38,629 nucleotides of DNA from Methylobacter sp. (GTDB lineage: Bacteria; Pseudomonadota; Gammaproteobacteria; Methylococcales; Methylomonadaceae), in assembly GCA_030653985.1 (NCBI GenBank), contig JAURYJ010000025.1:1-38629 (forward strand), written 5' to 3'. The translations under genes were made by a program, and so were the position numbers. The notes under the pieces are model-generated. The model had not been told where the DNA came from, searched no databases, and saw only the letters and a list, made by a program, of their open reading frames with translations. Positions 14,056-24,234 of the stretch are shown piece by piece. Positions within the stretch are counted from its first letter, which is position 1, and each line of letters opens with the position of its first letter.

Positions 14056-17013
14056 ATGGAAAAAACATACGCCCCGCATTCGATTGAACAACGCTGGTAT
14101 CAAACCTGGGAAGAAAAAGGCTATTTTAGCGCCAAGGAGGGTGTGTATGCCGGAAACCTGCCGGGAGCAGGTTCGGCAGCCGCCAAACCGGAGGGTGAAT
14201 CCTATTGCATCATGATTCCGCCGCCCAATGTCACCGGCAGTTTGCACATGGGCCATGCGTTTCAGGATACCATCATGGATGCGCTGACCCGCTATCACCG
14301 GATGAAAGGCTGTAGCACCTTGTGGCAACCGGGCACCGACCATGCGGGCATTGCCACGCAAATGGTGGTCGAAAGGCTGTGCAATGCGGAAGGCCTTACC
14401 CGCCATGATCTGGGCCGCGAAAAATTCCTGGAAAAAGTCTGGGAATGGAAGGAGGAATCCGGCGGCACCATTACCCGCCAGTTGCGGCGCATGGGCTCTT
14501 CGCTGGACTGGGACAAGGAGCGCTTCACCATGGATGAGGGCATGTCCGATGCGGTGCAGGAAGTGTTTATCCGGCTGTATGAGGAAGGCCTGATTTATCG
14601 CGGCAAACGTTTGGTCAACTGGGACCCGGTTTTGCATACCGCCGTTTCCGACCTGGAAGTGTTGTCGGAAGAAGAAAACGGTTTCATGTGGCATCTGCGT
14701 TATCCGCTGTCCAACGGTCAGGGGCATTTAATTGTTGCGACCACTCGCCCTGAAACCCTGCTCGGCGATGCGGCGGTAGCGATACATCCGAACGACGAGC
14801 GCTACAAACATCTGCTCGGCGAGTTTGTGGAACTGCCGTTAACAGGCCGTCGTATACCGATTATTGCCGATGACTATGTCGATCCCGAATTCGGCACCGG
14901 TTGCGTCAAGATTACTCCAGCCCATGATTTTAACGATTACGAGGTCTGGACGCGTCATCGTCATACCTCGGTTATTCAGGATTTGCCGCACGGCGGCTTG
15001 ATTAATCTGTTTACCGTTGACGCCGCGATACGCGCTAACGACGACGGCGAAAACGAGCTGATTCCAGCCAAATACATCGGCCTGGATCGCTTGGTCGCGC
15101 GTAAACAAGTGGTCGCCGACCTTGATGCTCTGGGTTTGCTGGAAAAAATCGTCGACCACAAACTGATGGTGCCGCGCGGCGACCGCAGCAACAGCGTGAT
15201 AGAACCACTGTTGACCGACCAGTGGTACGTCAAGGTTGCGCCATTGGCGGAACCCGCGATTGCCGCCGTTGAAAACGGCGACATCAAGTTTGTGCCGGAC
15301 AACTGGAAAAACACCTATTTCGACTGGATGCGCAATATCCAGGACTGGTGTATTTCCCGGCAAATCTGGTGGGGCCACCGTATCCCGGCCTGGTATGACG
15401 AACTGGGCAATATTTATGTCGGTAACTCCGAGCAGGACGTCCGCGCCAAACACAATCTGTCCGCCGACTATGCGCTTAGACAGGATGAAGACGTGCTGGA
15501 CACCTGGTTTTCTTCCGCCTTGTGGCCTTTTTCTACACTAGGCTGGCCCGAGCAAACCCCGGAATTAGCCAAGTATTACCCGACCAGCGTACTGGTGACC
15601 GGCTTCGACATCATTTTCTTCTGGGTGGCACGGATGATTATGATGGGCTTGAAATTTCAGGGCAAAGTGCCGTTTAAGGAAGTCTACATCCACGGCCTGG
15701 TGCGCGATGCCGAAGGCCAAAAAATGTCCAAATCCAAGGGCAATGTGCTCGATCCGATTGACATCATCGACGGCATTGAACTGGAAGCGCTGGTAGCCAA
15801 ACGCATTTCCGGCATGATGCAGCCGCATCTGGCCAAAAAAATCGAGCAGGATACCCGCAAGCATTTTCCGGACGGCATTCAGTCTTACGGTACCGATGCG
15901 TTGCGTTTTACCTTTGCTTCGTTGGCGTCTACAGGCCGCGATATTCGTTTCGATCTTGCCCGCACCGAAGGTTATCGCAATTTCTGCAACAAGCTGTGGA
16001 ACGCCGCGCGTTTCGTGCTGATGAATACCGACGACTGCATGGATGCAGGAGGTACGACCCCAAGGATGGGGGAGGTAGAGCAACGCAGGGAGCGGTTGCC
16101 GAGAGCAACGCAGGGAGCAGTTGCCGAGGAGCAGGATAACGGTTTGTCTGATGCACCGTGCGCATACAGCCAAGTGGATCGCTGGATCATCTCGAGGTTG
16201 CATCAGGTGACGGCCGTAACCACCAACGCGATCGACAACTATCGTTTTGATTTGGCGGCTCAAGCCCTTTACGAGTTCACCTGGAATGAATATTGCGACT
16301 GGTATCTGGAACTGTCAAAAATATCGTTGCAATCCGATGACGAGGCGCTGCAACGCGGCACCCGTAAAACCTTGCTGACGGTTTTAGAGTCGATTTTACG
16401 TTTGGCGCATCCGATCATGCCGTTTATCACCGAAGAAATCTGGCAGCGGGTTGCACCATTGGCGGGAATTAAAGGCGATACCATTATGTTGCAGCCGTAC
16501 CCGGTTGCCGATGAAGCGCAAATCGATGCTAACGCCATCGCCGAAACCAACTGGGTAATGAGTTTTATTCTGGGCGTGCGCCGCATTCGTGGCGAAATGA
16601 ATATCGCTCCGAGCAAACCACTGCCAATATTATTGCAAAGCGGCTCGGAGGCCGATCAACAAAGCTTGGCCAACAACCGGATTTATTTACAAAAGCTGGG
16701 CAGGCTGGAATCGATTACCTGGTTAAACGCTGATGACGCCACGCCGGAATCGGCAATGGCGCTAGTCGGCGAGATGAAAATCCTAATCCCGATGGCGGGC
16801 TTAATCGACAAGGAAGCAGAACTGGCACGACTGGAAAAGGAAATACAAAAAATCCATAACGACCTGCCTAGAGTCGAGGGCAAGTTGAATAACCCGGCGT
16901 TTGTCGACAAAGCACCTCCAGAAGTTATCGATAAAGAAAAGGCCAAACTGGCTGATTTACGTTCGATGCTGAACAACCTGGAAGAACAGCAAGGTAAAAT
17001 TCGGTCGTTGTAA
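14056..17013 (+). CDS. valS: Valyl-tRNA synthetase with two repeat-encoded insertions
   Basis: ValRS charges tRNA-Val and edits mischarged threonine. At 985 residues it is longer than E. coli ValS (951). The class I signatures are HMGH in GSLHMGHAF (near residue 65) and KMSKS (556-560). The CP1 editing domain has [10 protein letters not shown] and [18 protein letters not shown], and a C-terminal coiled coil binds tRNA (about 915-980). Residues 26-42 ([17 protein letters not shown]) come from a 51-nt palindromic unit like those in holC. Residues about 664-692 (with [19 protein letters not shown]) come from a second repeat block between the catalytic and anticodon-binding regions. Both keep the frame, so the enzyme is presumably functional. 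Confidence 0.96.
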   Translation: MEKTYAPHSIEQRWYQTWEEKGYFSAKEGVYAGNLPGAGSAAAKPEGESYCIMIPPPNVTGSLHMGHAFQDTIMDALTRYHRMKGCSTLWQPGTDHAGIATQMVVERLCNAEGLTRHDLGREKFLEKVWEWKEESGGTITRQLRRMGSSLDWDKERFTMDEGMSDAVQEVFIRLYEEGLIYRGKRLVNWDPVLHTAVSDLEVLSEEENGFMWHLRYPLSNGQGHLIVATTRPETLLGDAAVAIHPNDERYKHLLGEFVELPLTGRRIPIIADDYVDPEFGTGCVKITPAHDFNDYEVWTRHRHTSVIQDLPHGGLINLFTVDAAIRANDDGENELIPAKYIGLDRLVARKQVVADLDALGLLEKIVDHKLMVPRGDRSNSVIEPLLTDQWYVKVAPLAEPAIAAVENGDIKFVPDNWKNTYFDWMRNIQDWCISRQIWWGHRIPAWYDELGNIYVGNSEQDVRAKHNLSADYALRQDEDVLDTWFSSALWPFSTLGWPEQTPELAKYYPTSVLVTGFDIIFFWVARMIMMGLKFQGKVPFKEVYIHGLVRDAEGQKMSKSKGNVLDPIDIIDGIELEALVAKRISGMMQPHLAKKIEQDTRKHFPDGIQSYGTDALRFTFASLASTGRDIRFDLARTEGYRNFCNKLWNAARFVLMNTDDCMDAGGTTPRMGEVEQRRERLPRATQGAVAEEQDNGLSDAPCAYSQVDRWIISRLHQVTAVTTNAIDNYRFDLAAQALYEFTWNEYCDWYLELSKISLQSDDEALQRGTRKTLLTVLESILRLAHPIMPFITEEIWQRVAPLAGIKGDTIMLQPYPVADEAQIDANAIAETNWVMSFILGVRRIRGEMNIAPSKPLPILLQSGSEADQQSLANNRIYLQKLGRLESITWLNADDATPESAMALVGEMKILIPMAGLIDKEAELARLEKEIQKIHNDLPRVEGKLNNPAFVDKAPPEVIDKEKAKLADLRSMLNNLEEQQGKIRSL
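14131..14181 (+). repeat. 51-nt palindromic unit inside valS (same family as holC)
   Basis: The unit begins GCCAAGGAGGGTGTGTATGC and has inner arms ACCTGC/GCAGGT around CGGGA, with GCCG/CGGC outside. It starts on a codon boundary 75 nt after the ATG and encodes [17 protein letters not shown], the same frame as the holC copies. Confidence 0.9.
16050..16132 (+). repeat. Repeat block inside valS with a tandem 25-bp hairpin unit
   Basis: CCCC-aaggat-GGGG (16058-16071) is followed by two copies of a 25-bp unit starting AGAGCAACGCAGGGAGC (16077 and 16102). Each forms GCAAC/GTTGC. The 25-bp period shifts frame between copies, yet the block as a whole leaves the valS frame open. Confidence 0.75.
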
Positions 17014-17051
17014 GAAAGGCAGGTGAAGAAGGGTGAAGGCAATTATTGCTT

Positions 17052-17224
17052 CTGTGGGCGCGAATTTATTCGCGCCTAGCTACTTTCTGACGGTTAAGCA
17101 ACGGGATGTGGGGGCGACTTCAGTCGTCACTGGGTGGCTAAAGCCAACCCCACAGTGACAGGCACCCGTCATTTCTAAATTGACTAAATACGTGTCAACA
17201 ACGCGAATAAATTCGCGCCCACAG
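17052..17224. repeat. BIME-like cluster between valS and pilB
   Basis: Two identical 23-bp sequences in opposite orientation (17052-17074 and 17202-17224, starting CTGTGGGCGCGAATTTATTC on the plus strand of the first) flank a diverged 46-48 bp copy of the cmoB-type palindrome (17108-17153). The cluster fills most of the 296-bp valS-pilB gap. No gene is present there. Confidence 0.8.
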
Positions 17225-17309
17225 CCTTTAGCCCATTGCCTTGTACCTCACCCCTTTTTAACCTATATTTGCTCAAACAACTGCAAACAACTGACCCAGC
17301 AATCATCCT

Positions 17310-19022
17310 ATGAATACGGCACTAACAGATTTACAATTTAGCGGCCTTATACGGCGCTTGATTGAAAAAGAATTGCTAACAGCCAATGATGCGCGAACCC
17401 ATAACCAGGAAGCGCAAAAAAAACAGGTCTCGTTAATACGCTATCTTGTCAGTAATAAGCTTATTGACAGCAAGGTGATCGCATTCCAAGCCTCCATTGA
17501 ATTTGGCATGCCTTTTTTTGACCTCAATGCCATCGACTTCCGTAAACTCCCGGTAACGCTGGTGGGTGAAAAACTCATCCGAAAATGCCATGCGCTTCCC
17601 CTTTTTACCCGGGGAAAAACACTATTTGTCGCCATATCCGACCCATCCGATTTTCACGCCCTGGATGACATAAAATTCCACAGTCGCCTTAATCCCGAAG
17701 CCGTTCTGGTTGAAGAAGATAAGCTTGTCAAAACCATTGAGGCCGCCTTAGAGGCCGCCGATACTTCAATGACGGATATGCTTGATGAGGATTTGGACAA
17801 CCTGAACATCAGCGGGAGCGAAGAAGATGTCGCTAAAACCGAAGTCAACTCAGATATTGATGATGCGCCTATTGTGCGTTACGTTAACAAGATATTGTTA
17901 GACTCGATCAAACAGGGAGTATCCGATATACACATGGAACCCTACGAAAAAGTTTTCCGCATCCGCTACCGATCGGACGGCATACTTCGCCAGGTTGCCA
18001 CGCCGCCCCAAAGTATCGCTAACAGACTCGTGTCTCGCCTTAAGGTGATGTCTAAAATGGATATTGCCGAACGCAGGGTTCCGCAGGATGGCCGTATCAA
18101 AATGACTTTATCCAAAAATCGCGCCATTGATTTCCGGGTCAATACCTGCCCTACCCTGTTTGGCGAAAAAGTCGTTTTGCGTATTTTGGACCCTACCAGC
18201 GCCCAACTGGGCGTCGAAAAACTGGGTTTTGAACCGGAACAACAACGGATTTTCCTTGAGGCCATCAACAAACCCTACGGTTTAGTCCTGGTGACGGGGC
18301 CAACGGGTAGCGGTAAAACCGTCACTCTCTATACCGGTTTAAATATCCTGAATACCGTGGAGCGCAATATTTCCACCGCCGAAGACCCCGTTGAAATCAC
18401 CGTAGAAGGCATCAATCAGGTCAATATGAACCCTAAAGCAGGTCTGACCTTTGCCAGTGCTTTACGGGCTTTTTTACGGCAGGATCCTGATATCATCATG
18501 GTCGGCGAAATTCGTGATTTGGAAACCGCCGAAATCGCCGTTAAAGCCGCACAAACCGGACATTTGGTGCTATCAACCTTGCATACGAATGATGCCCCGC
18601 AAACCTTAAATCGACTGTTACAAATGGGCATACCTGCCTTCAACATCATTTCTTCGGTTAATTTGATTATGGCGCAACGTCTGGGCCGGAGGCTTTGTGA
18701 ACACTGCAAAGTCCCGGCCCACCTTCCCGATAAAGTGCTCCTTGAGACCGGCTTTAAACCGGAAGAGTTACGCGATCTTAAAATGTTCAGTGCAGTGGGC
18801 TGCGATCATTGCACTAATGGCTATAAAGGTCGAGTCGGTATTTATCAAGTCCTGACGCTGACCGAAAAAATGCGCACACTGATCTTAAACGGCGGCAATA
18901 CCGATCAACTGGCGGAGTGCGCGCTGGCTGAAGGTTTTAATGATTTGCGTCGATCAGGACTCAACAAGGTAAGCATGGGAATAACCAGTCTGGAAGAAAT
19001 TGATCGGATCACCAAGGAATAA
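17310..19022 (+). CDS. pilB: Type IV pilus assembly ATPase PilB
   Basis: PilB is the cytoplasmic hexameric ATPase that powers pilus extension. The 570-residue product has the N-terminal MshEN/GSPII_E domain and a linker. Walker A GPTGSGKT lies near residue 330, an Asp box at STAEDPVEI, Walker B at [12 protein letters not shown], and a His box at [15 protein letters not shown]. The zinc tetracysteine is CEHC plus CDHC near 470-510. It is first in pilB-pilC-pilD; the gap to pilC is 2 nt. Confidence 0.97.
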   Translation: MNTALTDLQFSGLIRRLIEKELLTANDARTHNQEAQKKQVSLIRYLVSNKLIDSKVIAFQASIEFGMPFFDLNAIDFRKLPVTLVGEKLIRKCHALPLFTRGKTLFVAISDPSDFHALDDIKFHSRLNPEAVLVEEDKLVKTIEAALEAADTSMTDMLDEDLDNLNISGSEEDVAKTEVNSDIDDAPIVRYVNKILLDSIKQGVSDIHMEPYEKVFRIRYRSDGILRQVATPPQSIANRLVSRLKVMSKMDIAERRVPQDGRIKMTLSKNRAIDFRVNTCPTLFGEKVVLRILDPTSAQLGVEKLGFEPEQQRIFLEAINKPYGLVLVTGPTGSGKTVTLYTGLNILNTVERNISTAEDPVEITVEGINQVNMNPKAGLTFASALRAFLRQDPDIIMVGEIRDLETAEIAVKAAQTGHLVLSTLHTNDAPQTLNRLLQMGIPAFNIISSVNLIMAQRLGRRLCEHCKVPAHLPDKVLLETGFKPEELRDLKMFSAVGCDHCTNGYKGRVGIYQVLTLTEKMRTLILNGGNTDQLAECALAEGFNDLRRSGLNKVSMGITSLEEIDRITKE

Positions 19023-19024
19023 TC

Positions 19025-20242
19025 ATGGCACAGCAAACTGAACAAATCGATTTCGTCTGGGCGGGAACCGACAAAAACAAAAAGAAAACCGGAGGCATAA
19101 TCTCTGCTAGAAGCGAAATCACCGCGAAAACGGAGCTAAGGCGACAAGGCTACCGCGTCATTAAACTCAAGAAAAAACCCAAGCCGTTATTCAGTGCAAA
19201 AGTCAAGGCCATCACGCCGGGCGACATAGCCATTTTCGCCAGACAGCTTGCCACCATGCTTAAGGCAGGGGTACCTTTGGTTCAGTCGTTCGAAATTGTC
19301 GGTAAAGGCCATGATAACGCCAGCATGGAGGCCCTGCTGATGGGCATCAAAGCCGATATTGAAGGCGGCGACACTTTGGCCGAAGCGCTAAACAAAAAAT
19401 CACTGTATTTTGATGAATTATTTTGTAACTTGGTTGCGGCAGGCGAACAGGCGGGGGTATTAGAAACGCTGCTGGATAAGATCGCTACCTACAAAGAAAA
19501 AACCGAGTCGATGAAGAAAAAGATCAAAAAGGCGCTGACCTATCCGATCGCGGTTATTGTGGTCGCCTTTATCGTCACCACCATCCTGCTGATTTTTGTG
19601 GTGCCGGTATTTGACGATATGTTTAAAAGTTTTGGTGCGGATCTGCCCGCCTTCACTAAAATGGTTGTCCATATGTCTGAATGGATGCAGGCTTGGTGGT
19701 ACGTTGTTGTTGGTATTGTTATTGGCGCCGTTTACGTATTTGGCTATTTTAAAAAACGCTCGAAGCCATTCAATCACTTTATGGATAAAACCCTGCTGAA
19801 ATTACCGGTAGTCGGCCTCATTTTAAACAAGTCTGCCGTTGCGCGTTTTGCCAGAACCTTGGCAACCATGTCGGCAGCCGGAGTACCCTTGGTAGAGGCT
19901 CTTGAGTCCGTCGCCGGAGCCTGCGGTAATATTATCTACTCAGAAGCCGTGTTAAAAATGCGCGAGGAAGTGGCAACCGGACAACGGCTTCAATTTGCGA
20001 TGCAGCAGTCCAATCTTTGGCCGAACATGGTGATACAGATGGTGGCTATCGGCGAGGAATCCGGCGCGATGGATTCCATGCTGTTGAAAGTTGCCGACTT
20101 TTTCGACGAAGAAGTCGACAACCTGGTCGATAATTTAAGCAGCTTAATGGAACCTATTATTATGGTGATACTGGGCATTTTAGTCGGCGGTCTGATTGTC
20201 GCGATGTATTTACCGATATTTAAAATGGGGGCGGCGATTTAG
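19025..20242 (+). CDS. pilC: Type IV pilus inner-membrane platform protein PilC
   Basis: This 405-residue polytopic protein has two T2SSF domains. The first carries IFARQLATMLKAGVPLVQSF and the second FARTLATMSAAGVPLVEAL. Hydrophobic helices lie near residues 175-200, 225-245 and 375-400. PilC is the rotor-like platform contacted by PilB during pilus assembly. It starts 2 nt after the pilB stop, so it is co-translated. Confidence 0.97.
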   Translation: MAQQTEQIDFVWAGTDKNKKKTGGIISARSEITAKTELRRQGYRVIKLKKKPKPLFSAKVKAITPGDIAIFARQLATMLKAGVPLVQSFEIVGKGHDNASMEALLMGIKADIEGGDTLAEALNKKSLYFDELFCNLVAAGEQAGVLETLLDKIATYKEKTESMKKKIKKALTYPIAVIVVAFIVTTILLIFVVPVFDDMFKSFGADLPAFTKMVVHMSEWMQAWWYVVVGIVIGAVYVFGYFKKRSKPFNHFMDKTLLKLPVVGLILNKSAVARFARTLATMSAAGVPLVEALESVAGACGNIIYSEAVLKMREEVATGQRLQFAMQQSNLWPNMVIQMVAIGEESGAMDSMLLKVADFFDEEVDNLVDNLSSLMEPIIMVILGILVGGLIVAMYLPIFKMGAAI

Positions 20243-20336
20243 CAAACCCAGGCGAAAGGTACAAGGCGAAAGACGAAAAACCCTGGCGCCAATACAATTC
20301 ATCTTTAGTCTTTCACTTACTCCTCAAAAAACACCG

Positions 20337-21218
20337 ATGCAACAGCTTAATATCTTTTTAACTATCAGCCCTTTATTTTCACTTTTAGCCGGTGTTATCG
20401 GCTTGCTAGTCGGCAGCTTTCTCAATGTCGTCATCTATCGATTGCCCATCATGATGCAACAAGGATGGCGCAAGGAATGTACCGAATACTTGCAACTTAA
20501 TCCAGAAACGGCGCAAACCGAAAAAGAAGCAACTTTCAACCTGGCTTTTCCTTTATCGCACTGCCCAAAATGCAATAAGCCGATCAAGCCTTACCAGAAC
20601 ATCCCGGTCATCAGCTATGTTTTTTTAGGGGGGAAATGTGCGCAATGTGGCTGTCACATTTCGCTACGCTATCCGATCATAGAAGCGTTCACCGCGATAA
20701 CATCATTCATCGTCGCCTGGCATTTTGGCTACACGCCTCAAGCCGCCTTCGCCCTGCTGCTGACGTGGTCGTTGATTGCCTTAATCTTTATTGATATTGA
20801 CCACCAGTTACTGCCTGACTCCATCACCCTACCGGTGCTTTGGCTGGGTCTGTGCCTGAGTTTATTTGATGTATTTACTGATGCTCACGCCAGCATCATC
20901 GGCACTGTTGTCGGCTATGCAGCCCTTTGGTCGGTATTTCATCTGTTTAAATTGATAACAGGCAAAGAAGGCATGGGCTATGGCGATTTCAAATTACTGG
21001 CTTTATTCGGTGCCTGGCTAGGCTGGCAGTACCTGCCGATTATTATTTTATTATCATCACTGGTCGGTGCGATTATCGGGGTTGGCATGATTATTTTTGT
21101 CAAACACGATCATAACATTCCCATCCCTTTCGGGCCTTATTTAGCCGCCGCAGGATGGATCGCGCTATTATGGGGAAACGATCTTAACCAACTCTATTTG
21201 ACTACTGTAGGTTTGTAA
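20337..21218 (+). CDS. pilD: Prepilin leader peptidase/N-methyltransferase PilD
   Basis: PilD cleaves prepilin leaders and methylates the new N-terminus. From ATG 20337 it is 293 residues. VGSFLNVVIYRLP is followed by a cytoplasmic zinc tetracysteine loop, CPKCNKPI and CAQCGC. The two catalytic aspartates of this peptidase family are in LIFIDIDHQLLPDSI and GMGYGDFKLLA. An in-frame extension to 20196 overlaps pilC and is rejected because homologues begin MQQLNIF-like just before the first helix. The 94-bp gap after pilC holds short GGCGAAAG direct repeats. Confidence 0.95.
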   Translation: MQQLNIFLTISPLFSLLAGVIGLLVGSFLNVVIYRLPIMMQQGWRKECTEYLQLNPETAQTEKEATFNLAFPLSHCPKCNKPIKPYQNIPVISYVFLGGKCAQCGCHISLRYPIIEAFTAITSFIVAWHFGYTPQAAFALLLTWSLIALIFIDIDHQLLPDSITLPVLWLGLCLSLFDVFTDAHASIIGTVVGYAALWSVFHLFKLITGKEGMGYGDFKLLALFGAWLGWQYLPIIILLSSLVGAIIGVGMIIFVKHDHNIPIPFGPYLAAAGWIALLWGNDLNQLYLTTVGL

Positions 21219-21222
21219 AATC

Positions 21223-21825
21223 GTGTTGAAAGTCGGATTAACCGGCGGCATAGGCTGTGGCAAATCGACAGTTGCCCGGATCTTTTCTGCTTTACATATC
21301 CCTGTGCTTGATGCCGATGAAATAGCCCATCGACTGGTCGAAAAAGGGCAGCCGGCACTCGCTCGAATACGACAGGAATTTGGCCCCGCCAGCCTCAACC
21401 CAGATGACTCGTTGAATAGAAAAAACCTCAGGGAACTGATTTTTTCCGATCTCAAACAGAAACAAAAACTTGAATCGATACTTCACCCCTTAATCTACAA
21501 AACCCTGCAAACAGAACTTGAACAACTCATTGCTCCGTATTGCATCATCAGCATTCCCTTATTATTCGAAACCGGCATGACGCATCTTGTTGACCGAATA
21601 CTGGTTATCGACTGCCCTATTGAGACACAAATTGAACGCGTTACGCTTCGAGATAATCTGACCGTTGCCAGAATACAGTCCATAATCGACAGCCAGGTGT
21701 CCAGGGCATTCAGAAAAGCAAACGCCGACGATCTGATTGATAACTCAAATGCTGATTATAGACTTGCAGAACAGGTAAAAAAACTGCACAATTTATACCT
21801 TTCATTAAGCGCTTACCAGGATTAA
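21223..21825 (+). CDS. coaE: Dephospho-CoA kinase
   Basis: CoaE phosphorylates dephospho-CoA, the last step of coenzyme A synthesis. The 200-residue product starts at GTG 21223 (MLKVGLTGGIGCGKSTVARIF) with the P-loop GGIGCGKS. It then shows DADEIAHRLV, which binds the substrate, and SIPLLFETG. It begins 4 nt after pilD. This pilD-coaE-zapD-yacG order is standard in gammaproteobacteria. Confidence 0.96.
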   Translation: MLKVGLTGGIGCGKSTVARIFSALHIPVLDADEIAHRLVEKGQPALARIRQEFGPASLNPDDSLNRKNLRELIFSDLKQKQKLESILHPLIYKTLQTELEQLIAPYCIISIPLLFETGMTHLVDRILVIDCPIETQIERVTLRDNLTVARIQSIIDSQVSRAFRKANADDLIDNSNADYRLAEQVKKLHNLYLSLSAYQD

Positions 21826-21826
21826 C

Positions 21827-22612
21827 TTGTCTGTGAATACCACGATTACCTATGAATTCCCACTCAATGAACGCATCCGGGTTTTTATACGGCTAGAACA
21901 ACTTTTCCTGCAATTCAGCCATTTCTTAACGGGGGAGACGGTTGATGATAAACGTGCGGCGATCAGCGTGCTGCTCGATATCATGACTATTTTCAGACGC
22001 AATGATCTCAAATCAGAAATACTGAAAGAGCTGGATCGGCATGCCAACGTACTCAATAAAATTGCCCATAACCAAAGCGTCGACACTCAAAAACTGGAAG
22101 AACTGCTTAGTACATTAAATCAAACCAGTAAAAACCTCTATGCCACTAACGGAAAAATCGGCACCCTTGTCATGGAAAGCGACCTATTCCAGAGCATTGC
22201 TCAACGTAGTTCCATCCCTGGTGGCACCTGTTCTTTCGACTTACCCGAATTCCATTACTGGCTTGAGCAGGATGAAGCTAATCGCTTAAAAGACCTGGAA
22301 CACTGGAGCAGCCCATTTAATGACATTCGTATCGCAATTGACCTGATTCTTAATTTTATTCGTCATTGCAGCGCCCCTACTCATGAGATAGCTGAAGCCG
22401 GTTTTTTTCAATTTTCACTGGACGCCCACCAACCCCACCAGCTCCACCAGCTGCTTAAAGTCAGCCTGGATAAATCCATACATTGCTTTGCAGAAATCAG
22501 TGGCGGCAAACACCGCTGCACCATCCGGTTCATGGTGCCGTCTACCGACAATAAACGCCCAACACAAAGTCCTGACGATATTCCTTTTTATCTGACCCGC
22601 TGCCTCTTCTAA
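21827..22612 (+). CDS. zapD: Cell division protein ZapD
   Basis: ZapD (YacF) cross-links FtsZ filaments at the division ring. The 261-residue product matches the family in the N-terminal [21 protein letters not shown]. It also matches in [21 protein letters not shown] and in [13 protein letters not shown]. The start may be TTG 21827 (AGGA 5 nt upstream) or GTG 21833; I keep 21827. Its TAA overlaps the yacG ATG by one base. Confidence 0.94.
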   Translation: MSVNTTITYEFPLNERIRVFIRLEQLFLQFSHFLTGETVDDKRAAISVLLDIMTIFRRNDLKSEILKELDRHANVLNKIAHNQSVDTQKLEELLSTLNQTSKNLYATNGKIGTLVMESDLFQSIAQRSSIPGGTCSFDLPEFHYWLEQDEANRLKDLEHWSSPFNDIRIAIDLILNFIRHCSAPTHEIAEAGFFQFSLDAHQPHQLHQLLKVSLDKSIHCFAEISGGKHRCTIRFMVPSTDNKRPTQSPDDIPFYLTRCLF

Positions 22613-22833
22613 TGTCAACATCCAATAAAACACTGATTGTGAAGTGTCCTAACTGCGGATGCTCTGTACCCTGGACTCCTGAACAAGTCTCCAAACCTTT
22701 CTGCTCCGAACGGTGTAAATTGATTGATTTGGGAGAATGGGCAATGGAAGAAAAGACAATTCCCGGAGAATCATTGTCGCTGGACGACTATAATGACGAC
22801 ATAGCTGCCGATGACGATCATTTTTTCCATTAA
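22612..22833 (+). CDS. yacG: DNA gyrase inhibitor YacG (zinc-binding)
   Basis: This 73-residue protein carries a four-cysteine zinc site, [11 protein letters not shown] and [15 protein letters not shown]. It has an acidic tail ([12 protein letters not shown]), as in E. coli YacG, which binds GyrB and inhibits gyrase. It overlaps zapD by one base and is last in the pil-coaE-zapD run. Confidence 0.94.
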   Translation: MSTSNKTLIVKCPNCGCSVPWTPEQVSKPFCSERCKLIDLGEWAMEEKTIPGESLSLDDYNDDIAADDDHFFH

Positions 22834-22889
22834 TCCGGTTAGCCTGGCTACGCAAGCTGAAGGGTAACTCATACTAAAAACATCTACTC

Positions 22890-23366
22890 ATGGCTATAGA
22901 AATAGAACATAAATTTTTGCTCGCCAATGATGACTGGCGCAAACACGTTAGCCGCTCGGTAGAATATCGACAAGGCTATTTAAGCTCTCAGGCAACCAGC
23001 TCAATCAGGGTGCGCATCAGCAATAATCATGCCTGGCTGAATATAAAAACGGCGACTGTCGGCACTCACCGGCATGAATATGAATATGAAATTCCAATGA
23101 CTGATGCAAACGAAATATTAATGAATCTTTGCAGAAAACCCTTAATCGAAAAAACCCGTCATTTCGTCACTGATGATAATCATCTTTGGGAAATAGATGA
23201 GTTTACAGGCGATAATCAGGGCTTGATAGTCGCTGAAATTGAACTGGACGAAACAGGACAATCTTTTTCAAAACCTGACTGGCTAGGCTTGGAAGTCACT
23301 GGGGATTTACGTTATTACAACAACAATCTTGCCATACATCCTTATTCAGAATGGCGTGAAGACTAA
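22890..23366 (+). CDS. CYTH-domain protein (inorganic triphosphatase-like)
   Basis: The 158-residue protein begins MAIEIEHKFLL, with the ExExK motif (Glu4, Glu6, Lys8) that defines CYTH tunnel enzymes. It then alternates basic and acidic strand residues (SIRVRIS, AWLNIKT, YEYEIP, EIDEFTGDNQGLIVAEIEL). These line the triphosphate tunnel. Short bacterial CYTH proteins usually hydrolyse inorganic triphosphate, but substrate is not proven by sequence. It follows yacG by 56 bp. Confidence 0.9.
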   Translation: MAIEIEHKFLLANDDWRKHVSRSVEYRQGYLSSQATSSIRVRISNNHAWLNIKTATVGTHRHEYEYEIPMTDANEILMNLCRKPLIEKTRHFVTDDNHLWEIDEFTGDNQGLIVAEIELDETGQSFSKPDWLGLEVTGDLRYYNNNLAIHPYSEWRED

Positions 23367-23513
23367 ATGAGCCTCTTCACGCTGCCATTACTTGCCTTGG
23401 TATCACCGCAAACCCGGCTAAATGATGTGTTTAACAAACTCGGCATTCAATCATTCCATGCTTTCTGCTAGAATATCGCCTTAAATTAGAAATCAACTTT
23501 CCGGGTAATAATT

Positions 23514-23837
23514 ATGACTTTTGTAGTCACCGAAAACTGTATTAAATGTAAATTTACTGACTGTGTCGATGTATGTCCTGTAGATTGCTTTCATGAAGGC
23601 CCTAACTTTCTGGTTATTGATCCAGATGAGTGCATCGATTGTACGTTATGCGAACCTGAATGCCCCGCCAACGCAATTTTTGCAGAAGATGAATTGCCTG
23701 AAGGGCAGGAAGATTTCATCGCCTTAAATGCTGAACTGGCCAAACAATGGCCTATTATTACCGATGTAAAACCGCCTTTACCCGATGCGGATAATTGGAA
23801 CGGGAAAGAAGGCAAACTCGATCTATTGGAAAGATAG
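23514..23837 (+). CDS. fdxA: Seven-iron ferredoxin FdxA
   Basis: This 107-residue soluble electron carrier has one 3Fe-4S and one 4Fe-4S cluster. The N-terminal cysteines are Cys9, Cys12, Cys17, Cys21 and Cys25 in [19 protein letters not shown]. The second set is [19 protein letters not shown]. The C-terminal extension with [15 protein letters not shown] is typical of the Azotobacter FdI/FdxA group. A TAGAAT -10-like box lies about 40 bp upstream. It is probably a single-gene transcript. Confidence 0.96.
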   Translation: MTFVVTENCIKCKFTDCVDVCPVDCFHEGPNFLVIDPDECIDCTLCEPECPANAIFAEDELPEGQEDFIALNAELAKQWPIITDVKPPLPDADNWNGKEGKLDLLER

Positions 23838-23852
23838 GTTAGCGTAAACCCA

Positions 23853-23903
23853 GCGCCATACCTTAAGCTGTTTGTGGAAAGCTAACAGCTTAGCGTATGG
23901 CGC
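23853..23903. terminator. Large imperfect palindrome between convergent genes, likely a bidirectional terminator
   Basis: GCGCCATAC pairs with GTATGGCGC at the ends, and TAAGCTGT with ACAGCTTA inside, with two-base internal loops and a 12-nt apical loop. It lies 16 bp after fdxA and 21 bp before the 3' end of the minus-strand gene. There is no long T run, so it could also be a repeat. Confidence 0.55.
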
Positions 23904-23923
23904 ACGTCATCGCTTAATGATGA

Positions 23924-24211
23924 CTACAAAACAGAAGCAACCAAAGCAAACACAAAGACGAAAATCACAAAAAGCGCAAATAAGCCTTTTTTAGTCAGCC
24001 CCTCCCTCATCAGCTTCAACTCTGTCAATAATGCGAGTTTACTATCTTCCGCGTTAAAGATTCTTTTACATCGCCCACTAAATGTTTGCATTTCCTCCTG
24101 CGCTTCCTGTTCGGCAATAATCTCGGCAATTTTTGAGTAAAAATGGCCACATCCAGGACACTTAATATTACTATCGTTACGTTCATGACCACAGACTGAA
24201 CACTGACTCAT
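23924..24211 (-). CDS. Zinc-ribbon protein with a C-terminal membrane anchor
   Basis: From ATG 24211 this is 95 residues. An N-terminal zinc ribbon (CSVCGHERNDSNIKCPGCGH) is followed by a helical charged region (AEIIAEQEAQEEM). One C-terminal transmembrane helix (GLFALFVIFVFVFALVASVL) ends the protein. An in-frame codon 12 nt earlier is rejected because GGAGGA stands 6 nt before 24211. It is downstream of the DUF3301 gene by 23 nt on the same strand. I know no function. Confidence 0.8.
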   Translation of the reverse strand: MSQCSVCGHERNDSNIKCPGCGHFYSKIAEIIAEQEAQEEMQTFSGRCKRIFNAEDSKLALLTELKLMREGLTKKGLFALFVIFVFVFALVASVL

Positions 24212-24234
24212 TTGATCCTCCACAAAATTATTTT

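Noticed and set aside
14017..14727. 236-codon minus-strand frame opposite valS
   Set aside because: Long antisense frames are common opposite G+C-rich codons; valS is certain on the plus strand.
14941..15003. Third repeat insertion in ValS around [17 protein letters not shown]
   Set aside because: The protein is longer here than E. coli ValS, but the DNA is not palindromic and resembles none of the repeats, so it is probably lineage variation.
20243..20336. Possible gene or regulatory element between pilC and pilD
   Set aside because: Only short GGCGAAAG direct repeats are present; no stable hairpin or promoter is evident.
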